From positions 24,394,646 through 24,458,645 of the forward strand of contig CM019220.1 in the NCBI GenBank assembly GCA_009741485.1: 64,000 bases of DNA, in the 5' to 3' direction. The notes below the pieces were generated by a model. That model did not search any database and was not told the origin of the DNA. It worked only from the letters and a program-made list of their open reading frames with translations. This DNA comes from Malurus cyaneus samueli (Eukaryota; Chordata; Aves; Passeriformes; Maluridae). A program made the translations under genes and the position numbers. Numbering within the stretch: the first letter of the stretch is position 1; every line of letters starts with the position of its first letter. Positions 1-10,114 of the stretch are shown here, piece after piece.

Positions 1-215
1 TAGGAGTTTGTCTGTCAGAAACCACCTAGACGGCAGGGAGAGAAACAAAAAGAGAAAATACAGAGAATCAGGCAACGTATAGTTAGCAGTTTTTACACTA
101 ACCATTTATTTATTCTTTTCCTAAGTGCTACTATATTTTGACAAAATATGTTTGAAATATTTCCAAAACAAGCCCTCGATCCCCCGGAAAAGTGAAAAAT
201 CATTAATTTAATATT

Positions 216-258
216 TATTATTATTGTTGTTGTTGTTATTATTATTATTATTATTTTA
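216..258. repeat. (TTA/TTG)n microsatellite
   Basis: Interrupted trinucleotide repeat: TTA units, then four TTG units, then TTA units again. It lies in the last visible NUP35 intron and is likely to vary in length. Confidence 0.9.
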
Positions 259-415
259 GAGACTGAACAGACTGAGCTTGTACCTGAACCACATCTTTAA
301 AGAATGGACAGCAAAAGATAAAAGCTAGGGTCACATCGAAGTTAATGCCTGTATAGCCTCATAGAGCTAAGGGGAGACAACACAAAAATACACATTTCTG
401 TTTCCCTGAAAATAC

Positions 416-583
416 CTGATAGTCACTAGTGGAAGCCTTATATGCTGTTGCAAGAGGTCTCATTGTAGAAATCCTTGTAGTATTATTGGCAGATTGTATT
501 GGTGTGCCAGCAGATTTTGTAGGTGGAGTGAAAATCGATGACATTGAGGATGTAGAGCTTCTTTCAAAGTTTTCCATCACACT
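416..583 (-). CDS. NUP35: NUP35 coding exon 8 (last one inside the window)
   Basis: 168 nt encoding [20 protein letters not shown] through KASTSDYQ. It is phase 0 at both ends and is followed by a GTATTT donor. The acceptor is a non-consensus AAG after a short pyrimidine run (CCCTCTATTTAAG). This is the most diverged exon of the gene (ENFERSS replaces human ESSDRCA). Confidence 0.92.
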
Positions 584-3500
584 CTTAAATAGAGGGTTAA
601 TATAATGTAAACAAATACTGAAACGCAGTATTGCAACATTTTTTTTAATTTAAAATTATCTACTATTTCAATTTTTTTGATAAAACATATTCAGATCTCA
701 GAAGATATAAGGCCTGTCAGTACAGAGCACACAGGTACACATGACCACCAAGCATTTTCCTCATGGCAATCATTCACATGTTGAATTATGTCACTGCAAC
801 GCAGTGGGAAGTTGCAATTGTTTCTGTCGGCCTTGAATGTCAACCAAGTTTGAACCAGTGTAGAGAAAATACTTTGTATGACTTGCAACAAACTTCAAAT
901 AGTAACTTGTTTCAGGCTCAGATGAACAAAGTAGCCTAACACCCTCTTTCTAAATATTTCTAAAATACTTAAGTCTCCAAGGCTTTACCAACTTGCAGCT
1001 TTTTGCTCAGATTCAACTTGCCAAAGCATTTCACCCTTAGCAAATGCTAGAAAAAGAGTCAGAAGGCTCCATTTTGTAAGCTTATGCTTAGACAGGAATG
1101 CATGCAAAATGGAAGAGTTAGCAAGTGATGTGACAGGAACCCTAAATTCCACAACAAACCAAAGAAAACCAGATGGTATATGAAAGTGGGTATTATCCAC
1201 AAAAGACATAAGGAGAATTCAAAAGCAATGAAGGTCAGATGCCTAGCAATTCAATGTCTTAGATTATCAATTCTAGAGCTTCAGCTTACAGGCAATTCAT
1301 TCATAGATACAAACTGGACACCAAAAGAGTAAAAAGGCAGAGACAGACCACCAGCAGGAGGGCATGGAGAAAAGGGGCACAGAAGTACTTTTGTTTCTGA
1401 ATTTTACAGAGTGTAAGAAATGCTTCAGACTGCTAAAACTTCAGTAATTGCAAGTTCGGTTTCTAGGGCTGCCTTCTCAGGATAGTTTACATTGGAAAGC
1501 TTACATTACTCTTTAGTATCATGTATACTTACAGGAGACACACAAAAAAAAAATAAAAATCTGTGCACTATAGAAGAATGACTACTATTTGATTAAGCTA
1601 ATGTAAAGTCCCCAACACATAGTGCTGCAAGAATTAAAGGTCAGGGCATTGTCAAAACCTAGACACTAACAGCTCATGTTAATATTAAGACTACAAGACA
1701 GCCATGTTTATCCCAATTACTACTACTACACACAAGAGAGTGACATGTTTTTCCAAGGGCACACGGGAGAACAGGATTGGGGCTGTCTTGCTAACAAATT
1801 TTCAGTCCATCATACAAAGATAAACTCAGAAGCACATAGTCACATAAAAAATAGAGAGCGACAATTAAGAGTAGCAGCAGTCTTAATCTGCCGTTATGTA
1901 TCTATTGCACGCCCTAAACACCACAAATTCGAGTCAGGAAACTTATCTCAATAGTCTCTTGTATTATGATTTCACATCCTTATCATATAGCAATGTAAGT
2001 CTGTGCATTGTAACTTTCAAGGAGCACAGAGATTGCCCATAATGATCCTTCTCAGCAGGAAATGTTGACAAATATTTAAGAAAAAAACTTAGGTAAATGC
2101 GTAACAGACTATACATGCTATACACGTATAAACGAACTAACTACAGTTTGCAATTCCAAAAGAAAAACATCAAGGAGGTCAGGGAAAATAAAAAGAAAGA
2201 CCAAAAACAAAGTGCCTTATATTGAACTAAAAGCAGCTATTAACTTACTTTATCTATACAGGGCTTGACACCAATCATGATAGATTCACCAAAAATTCTT
2301 CCATCTTTGCTTAAGGCTTTCCTGGCTTGAAGCTTAGACTGATATCGAATATGCATCCAATTTCCTGTGGTGGACATCTGTATGAAATTAAGTGAAAATT
2401 GTGAAATGTAGCTTTTTAAATGCATAATTTGCAATGTTTTGTGACATAAGTATCAAACTAAGACATACCACATGCTTTAATATGTTTCCATACTGAGCAA
2501 ACTGTAGAAGGATGTAGGAAGCTGATGCTTGAGGAAATCTGAAAGACAGAAAAAAATACTCAAAAAATTATGAGTAGTTGAAGAATTCAGGTGTTAAAAT
2601 AGAACCCTATGAAGCATTTCTAGAAATCCAAAAGAGACCACTGTCATGTCACCAGAAGCAGTGACTTGAGAAATACCACCCTCTAGGCACTTTACCACAC
2701 ACCCCAGCTCCAGAATGGTGCCTTTCTCACTAGAAAAAAATAGCATGTAGCGTAAGATCCCTCACTGAAATATAGGTTTGCTTGCTTTAACCACAGTTGT
2801 ATTTCCTATAGCACCTACCAATGCCAGACAACATCAACACCCAAGAATTTCTCTCCATATGCTGTAAAGAATTCATCCCCATTTTTCTAATACTTTGGAA
2901 ATCAACTTACCCAAATACAGTTACCCATGTGTCATCAAGTTGATCTTCTGAAGTAAGGGAATCACCTTGAGTATAAAACGGATCTAGCTGAGCAGGAGAT
3001 AGAGTAGTCTTCTTAGGCTGCCCAATACTTGCAGGACTGAACATGCTTGAAGCTGTGAAATTGAAATGGTATTGTTGAACAAATTTCTTTTGTGAGATGG
3101 AAGTTTATAGTAAAAGAATAAATGCAGTGCATCAAGCATTTTACTTTTATATGGAAAAGTTTGATTGGGATTTGCTCACAGATCATCACAAAAAGAAAGC
3201 CAATCATAACTTCACATCTGCAAACATGCTAATCAGTTTTTATGACTAGCAACCTAACGTTCTCCTTGATTTCTAAACACCAACAGCTAATACAGTTGCT
3301 AAACAGGAACAGGCCAACAGAATAAAACTTAGCAAGAAGCCACCAGTTCATACACAAAATATCAAACCTTGTGAAGATGGAAGGCAATCAATTTCCATTG
3401 CTTCATTCAATCACAGCCACCTCTGTGCTCAGTTCAGTACCACATTTGGAACAAGGAACAAGTAAAGTTGATTGAAACTCAGTCTCAGAACAGATAATTA

Positions 3501-6361
3501 TTTCCTACTCATATCATATAACTTTTGAAAAGATAGTAAATACACAACCTCTTCAAAAATTAGCAAGGAACTGATGTAGTTTGAACAGTGATGATCTTTC
3601 TGGTATTAAAGAAAGCAGTAAGGAAAGAGAGTAGAAATTTTGACAGGACATCTACCTGCTCCTGGTGTCGATGGCAAAATTCCAACCGACGGGCTCTGTG
3701 TTAAAGTAAAGCTGGCCTGCATTAAGATACAGAAAGTAACACACCGTTCTTACGGGTGTATTGTTCATTGAGATAATTTTCAAATTTAAACATTCAGGTA
3801 ACTGTTTGCCTTAAGTTACTTGTAACTTTTAAGAGTAAGAACAGGTATTTGCAAGTATATTTAATACAAGATTACCACAAGGTATTAATGAAAACTTGAC
3901 AATGTATTTGACATATGCTTTGTGACACAAGGTGGCTTTAAATATCAATACTCAGAAACTTTTCGTTTAACTTCTCAAAATAGTCATGTCACCATTGCTG
4001 CGCTATAATAATTCACACATTCGTGTGCCTCCTGATGGGAAAGATGTTAGTATTCTAAGTTTATCAGCATTTTCATTAAAGGGTTCAGAAATCATGGAAA
4101 CATAACCTTCCCTTGTATGGAGACTATTACTAGACTTACTTTCCCACTCAACTATTTAGTGCATAGAAGGATGCACTTGAAATTTAGATGGAAGTAGTTG
4201 TTTTCTTTCAAAATACCTTGAATTTTAGATGGAAGTAGTTGTTTTCTTTCTAACATAGGATTTCAACATCCAAAACAAAAATTTTAGTCTATTTTTAGTG
4301 TGAATCATGGCACTTCTTAGATACAAGATCAAACAATCTGGAATACCTGCAGACATAGTAACATGTGTTCTGATAGCTGCTCAACATTTTTGGAAATTTA
4401 ATATCCGATCCTTTAAGACACTATTGGATTCTGTCCTTCAAAGAGAACCTCAGCTTTCAGAATAAACTTTTCAGAAGGTAACATTCAATACAAAGACTGT
4501 TCATTCGGTGACAAGTGTTCTCCTTGCATCAAAAGGGTTCAATGAAAAAGGACCTAGTAATGCTGGATTAAGTAGCAGAGCTTGTTGTAAAATTTACCTT
4601 GCAGAAATTTGAGACTCACCAGCCATTTTGCTACAGTTTATAAACTAAGTTTGAGAATTCACTGAGGCAGTAAGTTGCCTCACATCTTCTGCTAAGAACA
4701 GGCCAGTACTGAAGACACTTACTGGTCTTCTTGAGGACAGAGGTGTTGATCCAAGCCCAGGACTAGACAACTCATCATATATGCTTCTAACTGGTGGAGC
4801 ACCACCTTTATCTTTATGTGTAGGGACTACTGGCTGTGGAGGAGACCCTCCTGCAATTAAAAGGAACAGAAGAAGAGCATGAGAAAACTTGCAATTTTGA
4901 TTTGCTGCTACTTGTTCTTGAAACTTAATAATAAATCCCATGCTCTCATGTTGATTGTTTCACTGAGGGTTTGCATCTGTCCTACCAAACTCTTCAGGTT
5001 TGAATGCTCCAGGTAGGAGCATCACATGTGTCTCAAACAGCATCCTACAGAAATATCATGTAGAACTTTCACATCTCTTATTAACTCATTATATTCACTG
5101 TTTACATGTTCTTCTTCTGAAGTTATGAGCATCATTGTATCTTTCTACTTTAAGCCCAGCTAGAAGTCTATTTTAATTGTTTCAGAGATTAACCTGCCTA
5201 TAGAAGAGATGCAAATGCAAGATTAAGACTTGAGATATCCTACATGTTAAAGAACCATACCAAAATGCACAGAGACATTGCACGCTGCTGTCACAACCCC
5301 AGTGTCCAAATTCCTTGTCTTCCCATGTAATTTCATATTAAATAAAAATGTAAGCTCTTGAGAGGAGGGACTAGCTTGCATACAGACAGGACGAACAAAT
5401 TCTGACCTGCAAGTAGTGGAGACCTTGTTTCCATTACACCAACTGAAGGGCCACCTAAAGCACGTGGCTGTGGAGTCACTGGTGCAGGTAAGTCACCCAT
5501 CAAAAATCCAGGGAGAAACTGAGCACTAGCTCCTTGTTTTGGAGATGTCGGGGAGCCAAGAGTCATTGGTTCAGCTCCTGAAAATAAAACACAAAAATAT
5601 GAAAAAGACAAGTGAGCTTTGTTCATTGTGGGCTCTATTAAAGAAATGTAACACAGGATACAGTGTGATTCTGTGATTAAGATCACAGAATCCCAGAATC
5701 GTTAGGATTTGAATGGACCTCTGGAGATCCTCTAGTCCAACCCCCCAGCCCAGGCACGGTCACTCAGAGCAGGTGACACAGGAACGTCTTCAGAGGAGAC
5801 TCCACGACCTCCCTGGATAGCCTGTTTCAGTGCTTGGCCACCCTCAGTGTAAAGAAGTTCTCCTCATGCTGAGATGATAGAGCTCCCTGTGTTTTGGTTC
5901 ATGGGCATTGTTCATGGCCCTGTCCCTAGAAACCACCAAAAAGAGCGTGGCATCACCCTCTTGGCACCCGCCGTTGAGATATTTACATGTATTGATGAGA
6001 TCAAAACCAGCTTAATAGTTCATTTTACAATAAAGCCGAGTATATCACAATCTCGCATTTTTCTCAAGTGGCGGCCGATCGATTTAACCCAGTTTCGCTT
6101 CACCTCAGCGCGAACCGCCCCGTCCCGGCGGCGTTCCAGCTCAGCAGCATCCACTGCCTCCCGCCTGGAGCAGGGGGTCGGCCCTGGCTCCAGTCCCCTC
6201 ACACGATCCAGGCAGCGCCGGGAGACCCACCCCGGCAGCCCCGGGCGGGCGGCGGAGCCCTCGGAACAGACAGCCGGCAAAGCCGAAGCGCGGCGGGGGT
6301 GGGGAGCAGCCCGCGGGCCCGACTCACCTGCGGACGGCAGCTCCATGGCGAACGCGGCCAT
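416..6361 (-). CDS. NUP35: NUP35 (nucleoporin Nup53/Nup35), 3'-incomplete
   Basis: Nup35/Nup53 is a nuclear pore scaffold protein. It binds Nup93, Nup155 and the membrane nucleoporin NDC1, and helps pore assembly at the inner nuclear membrane. Eight coding exons total 903 nt (301 codons): 6328-6361, 5407-5577, 4723-4850, 3656-3716, 2911-3052, 2469-2538, 2249-2377 and 416-583. All have GT-AG borders and consistent phases. Translated pieces such as [38 protein letters not shown] and [20 protein letters not shown] are nearly identical to human NUP35. The RRM-like MPPN dimerisation domain spans about residues 171-250 (exons 5-7), and the flanks are Ser/Pro/Gly-rich. Human NUP35 has 326 residues, so one exon of about 25 codons, carrying the C-terminal amphipathic membrane-binding helix, should lie beyond the left edge. 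The chosen start gives [12 protein letters not shown], as in mammals. Transcription begins in a CpG island. Confidence 0.95.
2249..2377 (-). CDS. NUP35: NUP35 coding exon 7
   Basis: 129 nt (43 codons) encoding [20 protein letters not shown] through GVKPCIDK, the core of the MPPN domain. It is followed by a GTAAGT donor. Confidence 0.94.
2469..2538 (-). CDS. NUP35: NUP35 coding exon 6
   Basis: 70 nt encoding [20 protein letters not shown] then KHV, the first helix of the RRM-like MPPN fold. The acceptor is TCTTTCAG and the donor GTATGT; it ends in phase 0. Confidence 0.93.
2911..3052 (-). CDS. NUP35: NUP35 coding exon 5
   Basis: 142 nt encoding [20 protein letters not shown] and the start of the MPPN domain ([10 protein letters not shown]). 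The acceptor is TTTCACAG and the donor GTAAGT. Confidence 0.93.
3656..3716 (-). CDS. NUP35: NUP35 coding exon 4
   Basis: 61 nt encoding [20 protein letters not shown], homologous to the human segment before GQSMFSPAS. It lies between a TGCAG acceptor and a GTAGAT donor and is too short to show as a long open frame. Confidence 0.9.
4178..4250. repeat. Short tandem duplication, 2 copies, period about 41 bp
   Basis: A segment of about 32 bp containing TTTAGATGGAAGTAGTTG then TTTTCTTTC occurs at about 4178-4209 and again at 4219-4250, separated by about 9 bp. It lies in NUP35 intron 3. Confidence 0.85.
4723..4850 (-). CDS. NUP35: NUP35 coding exon 3
   Basis: 128 nt encoding [20 protein letters not shown] then [20 protein letters not shown]. 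It ends in phase 0 before a GTAAGT donor; the acceptor is AATTGCAG. Confidence 0.93.
5407..5577 (-). CDS. NUP35: NUP35 coding exon 2
   Basis: 171 nt, starting and ending in phase 1. Encodes [15 protein letters not shown] through MRSPLLAG-type sequence (here [10 protein letters not shown]). The acceptor is TTTTCAG and the donor GTCAGA. Confidence 0.93.
5682..6000 (-). mobile_element. CR1 LINE 3' fragment in NUP35 intron 1
   Basis: Begins ATCACAGAATCCCAGAATCG (the reverse complement of the CR1 3' terminus). It continues through the typical CR1 3' region (CTAGTCCAACCCCCCAGCCC, TGTTTCAGTGCTTGGCCACC, AAGAAGTTCTCCTCATGCTG). It is sense to NUP35 transcription and diverged. Confidence 0.85.
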
Positions 6362-6600
6362 GTCGGCCCGGGCGGCGGGAAAGAGGCGGCGGCTCCACCG
6401 GGCTCTTTCAAACGGGACGGAACTTCCTGCTGCCGTCATTTCCGAGCCGTCCCCCTAACGTGGTGTGGGGAAGCGGGGCGGGTGGAACTCCGGCACGGGG
6501 TGAGGCCCTGGGGACTAGGCATTAGCCTGGGCCGGGCTGTCGCCTCACGGCTCCCCGGCAAACAGTCCCTCCGCCCGGGCAGGGCCGGGTCGTGAGGAGA
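6060..6600. promoter_or_regulatory. NUP35: CpG island / NUP35 promoter
   Basis: Dense CpG and high GC cover exon 1 and the sequence upstream of it. ETS-like sites read on the minus strand as CAGGAAGT (6422-6429) and CGGAAAT (6437-6443), close to the probable start of transcription. No TATA box is evident, as expected for a housekeeping nucleoporin. Confidence 0.75.
6328..6361 (-). CDS. NUP35: NUP35 coding exon 1
   Basis: Encodes [11 protein letters not shown] plus the first base of a Gly codon, followed by a GTGAGT donor. The ATG has G at -3 and +4 (good Kozak context). An in-frame upstream ATG at 6437-6439 would add 26 residues rich in Arg and Ala. Confidence 0.9.
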
Positions 6601-6851
6601 GGTGAAGGAACCGCGCTCACCGTTACAAGGGCTTGTCCTGGGTTTCTTCCACGGGCTGAGAACTCAGAGCAGCTTCCCCACGCTGCCTCGCCAGGAAAAG
6701 GGCTGTCGGTCATTGCCTAGGCTGCCAGAGCACAGCCACCCGCGTCCGTCGGGACAACGCAGTGAGCGATTCCCCCACGGACACGGGGAACGATGACCAT
6801 GGAGGAGCGACCGAATGCAGCGCGGCTGTGTAAATCCCGCATTAACGTTTA

Positions 6852-7115
6852 GCATAGAATTGTCTTGGAAGGGACCCAAAAGCCCATCCCTTTCCACCCC
6901 GTTCCATGGGCAGGGACACCTTCCACTATCCCAGGTTGTTCCAAGCCCCGTCCAACCTGGCCTTGGACACTTCCAGGGGTGGGGCAGCCACAGCTTCTCC
7001 TGGGCAGCCTGTGCCAAGGCCTCACCACCTTCAGTGTAAATAATCTAATCTAAACCTACTTACTTTCTTTGAATCCATTCCCCCTTGTTCTGTCACTACA
7101 TGGTCTTGAGCATGA
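6852..7115 (-). mobile_element. CR1 LINE 3' fragment between NUP35 and DUSP19
   Basis: Contains canonical CR1 3' segments on the reverse complement: TTGGAAGGGACCCAAAAGCC, CCATGGGCAGGGACACCTTC, AGCTTCTCCTGGGCAGCCTG and CACCACCTTCAGTGTAAA. It is fairly well preserved. Confidence 0.9.
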
Positions 7116-7796
7116 GCAATTCATACTGAGAACAAGAGAGGGTGTGGTTCAAATACAGTGTATGATACAGTTCAAACTACTGGTACCAGTATACAAAACA
7201 TTGATCTTGAAATCAAACTTTAAAATCACTTTAGCACACAATTTATCCAAACACAGCGTTAATTTTATTTTGTTGCATATTAATATATCAAACCATTAAG
7301 AGCTGGCATGAAGGCCATAGTTATGTTAAAATCTTGTACCGATTTTTAAAAAATAGCATGCCATATTAATACAGTAATTTCAGCCTGGAATTTCTCAGGA
7401 CAGTCAAAATTACATATCCTCTGATGGCTGTTCTTAACATATGATGTGCAATGGAGTGAGGTGACAACACATGAGGGCCAGATGTGAAGAAAATACAGTA
7501 GCATGAGCAGAGACAGATCATTCTCTCTAAAATGATTTACAAAAAAAAACCCCAACTTGCTAGTTCCAATACTGGAATCATGATGTTAGTGCACTTCAAA
7601 GTCACTACTTGATGAGAAACAGTAGAAATACACAAAGCATTAAAGTATCCTGTGCATTCTGAGCATCCTCAAAAGACCATCATTTTAATTTCAATAAAGA
7701 ACTAATGGCTGGCTAGCCCACAAGATTCAATAATATCATCTACAGCTACAGTACAATTTTAAAATCCAATATCAAGGTATTTCATTACATGAACAT

Positions 7797-7802
7797 TTTA
7801 TT
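7797..7802 (-). promoter_or_regulatory. DUSP19: Candidate DUSP19 poly(A) signal (distal)
   Basis: A second minus-strand AATAAA, about 375 nt after the stop codon. Either signal could be used. Confidence 0.35.
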
Positions 7803-7957
7803 ATCTAGTTTTTACAACCAACTAGGAATGCAGATTTGTAAAGAAAGCAACTTATCTCAGTTATTTCCTTTCTATTGCTTACATTTTCTGATGGTTCAGT
7901 AAGGAAACCATCATTCTATTGTTTACTAATATTTCAAGGAAAACAAAGCTTTATCTT

Positions 7958-7963
7958 TTTATT
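7958..7963 (-). promoter_or_regulatory. DUSP19: Candidate DUSP19 poly(A) signal (proximal)
   Basis: AATAAA on the minus strand about 215 nt after the stop codon. Confidence 0.35.
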
Positions 7964-8176
7964 AGCGCTTTGATTTTAGGCAAAACTTCTCTGAAGTCAG
8001 TGCAACACCATTTGGCCTTTTGATGACATGCTGGAAGAAAGGTCAAAGGAGGGTAAGAAAAAATATGTCAAGACTTGAAAATGGGCATGTGAAAGGGGAT
8101 TTCGAAATGAGATTAAAGTACATCCAACATCTGCTCCTTTATAGTCAAAAGAGATTATTTCATTTCTCCCTTTTGA

Positions 8177-8398
8177 TCAGTCATGATTGTTTATGCTTCC
8201 ATTTGTCTTTATAATCTGTTCTTGGTACTTGTGAAGCTGCTCCATGAAGCCAGGATTTGGACAAGCTGCAGGCCTTGCATTTTTCACCAAGGAAAAGGCT
8301 CTGGCAAAGCTCAGTCTTTCTGAATGCATTAGAAAACCAATGACTACAGCCGCTGCACGGGAGACTCCTGCATTACAGTGAACCAGTACCACGCCATC
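8177..8398 (-). CDS. DUSP19: DUSP19 coding exon 4 (catalytic Cys, stop)
   Basis: 222 nt including the stop. Starts [20 protein letters not shown] and ends with the stop after NNHD. The acceptor is TTCTTTTTTGGAG. Confidence 0.95.
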   Translation of the reverse strand, partial: DGVVLVHCNAGVSRAAAVVIGFLMHSERLSFARAFSLVKNARPAACPNPGFMEQLHKYQEQIIKTNGSINNHD

Positions 8399-10083
8399 CT
8401 CCAAAAAAGAAATGAAACATAAGTTGGGATATTCATTAGGTAGATAACAAATGTAAGAAACTTAATATAAAATTCTTGTAAGATTTATTGAAAACTCCTT
8501 GCTGAGCTCAAAGCAAATATTTACACATTTGAGTAAGTCCAAAGACAGATTAAGCATGATATTATCTCTGTGATTACTTGAACAGAAGAGCAATTCAGGA
8601 CACAATTTATCATGAGCTCTTTTAACACTATTTTGACAAAGCAAATAAAATAAGTCAAACCATCCAGAGATCTGTCTTTGCATATCACTATCATGTGCTT
8701 TATTAACTGATCCTGGAGAACAACTATTCCATCAATTACCTTCTCTTTCATCCACCTCTCCCATCAGAAAACTATTAATATTGCTGTAAAAATTTTCCTG
8801 AAAACTCCTTAACTTACAAAATAGTAACCAGGACATAAACACCAGCGGCAGAAAGAAAAATTTTGCAGTTATGAATGGCAACTCTCATTTGGAAATGAAC
8901 TGGAAACCGTAATTAGAAACCTTGAAAAGGTCATTAAGTGATTATACGTTATCACATAGCTTGTAAATTATAAATGAGAGAAGGAAAGAACACTGCGACA
9001 CAAAGAAAACTGGGGCAAGATCATCTTTTATCCCAATCTACATAAACAATGAACTTGATAGATATGGTAGAATAACATGCAATAATGTTCGGTTGTTGAG
9101 TCCTAGTTTAGATACCAAAACAATAGTTGTTGAAAATTACACAGTAAGTCTGAATTTAACAGCTGTGAGTTGAGCATGCTGCTGGTTACAGATAACTCTG
9201 CCGAGCACCCCCAGAAGGGTTTTTCAGTCTGTTTTCTATGTCACATCTTTTTCAGGATTTTGTGAGCAATTAAGTCACTTTTGGCTCCAAGTCTACTAAC
9301 ACATTCTCTGACACTCTTGGTATATATAGTGGATTCATAGCATCTTCTTTGAGCAACCTGATCTAGTCAGAGGTGTCCCAGCCCTTGGCAGGGGGTTGGA
9401 GCTACATAATCTTTAAGGCACCTTCCAACCCAAACCATTCAACCATTCTATGATGAAAAGCACAAGGACAGCAAACAGCTGATGATAAACCACACCGATC
9501 TGTAAAAGACATTTTTCTTGCTTCTAATCGAGGTTGGCTTCTAATCCAAAACAACAACCCCAATAGATAAGTAAATTTGCTCCATTTCCTTCTGCCAGGA
9601 GTAGTGACTTGGATTTAGGATGCAATTTTTTAACCTAAAGTCAACCCCTGGTCCAACTGTATTAAAGAAGTATTTCTCTAAAACTCAAGACAGTCACCTG
9701 AAAAAGTAGTGCTGGAGGGAATGGAGATTAACAGCAGTGCTATGTCTCTAGGAATGCTTAGAAATCACTTGGATTTTCTATCTAAAATCAAAAAAGAAAA
9801 TGGCACAACTATTCATTTCATACAATATTTTCTTTAAAGGAAAGAAGCTGCTTTAGTTCTTAAATAGTGTAATAAATAATCTAAACCCGATAACTACTAA
9901 CATTAATTATTTATAGACCATACCTGGTTCCTGGCTTTCTCAATAAACTCAAAACATTCAGGGAAATAGGAAGTAATATCAGTTTCTGGGAGGTCCAGAA
10001 TGGAAATAGTCTTGTATATAAAGTCATCAAGGAAGGCATTTTGGACTCCGTATGCCACATTTAGAACATGAGTTGCCTGAAGT

Positions 10084-10114
<31 letters not shown>

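Larger units (their letters stand above)
1..6327 (-). other. NUP35: NUP35 introns
   Basis: Introns are 5578-6327, 4851-5406, 3717-4722, 3053-3655, 2539-2910, 2378-2468, 584-2248 and 1-415 (open on the left). They are AT-rich. Intron 1 carries a CR1 fragment, intron 3 a short tandem duplication, and intron 8 a trinucleotide repeat. I see no other gene or RNA. No MEYMFGW-type terminal exon is visible in 1-415. Confidence 0.8.
7116..8176 (-). other. DUSP19: DUSP19 3' UTR and NUP35-DUSP19 gap
   Basis: AT-rich sequence downstream of the DUSP19 stop. Part of it must be the DUSP19 3' UTR, but its end cannot be fixed from sequence. No other gene is seen. Confidence 0.6.

Noticed and set aside
1..415. 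Last exon of NUP35
   Set aside because: No minus-strand sequence encoding a KAMEYMFGW-like end was found, so it must lie outside the window.
6020..7053. Overlapping GC-rich and CR1-derived open frames near NUP35 exon 1
   Set aside because: Explained by CpG-island composition and by CR1 sequence (6852-7115).
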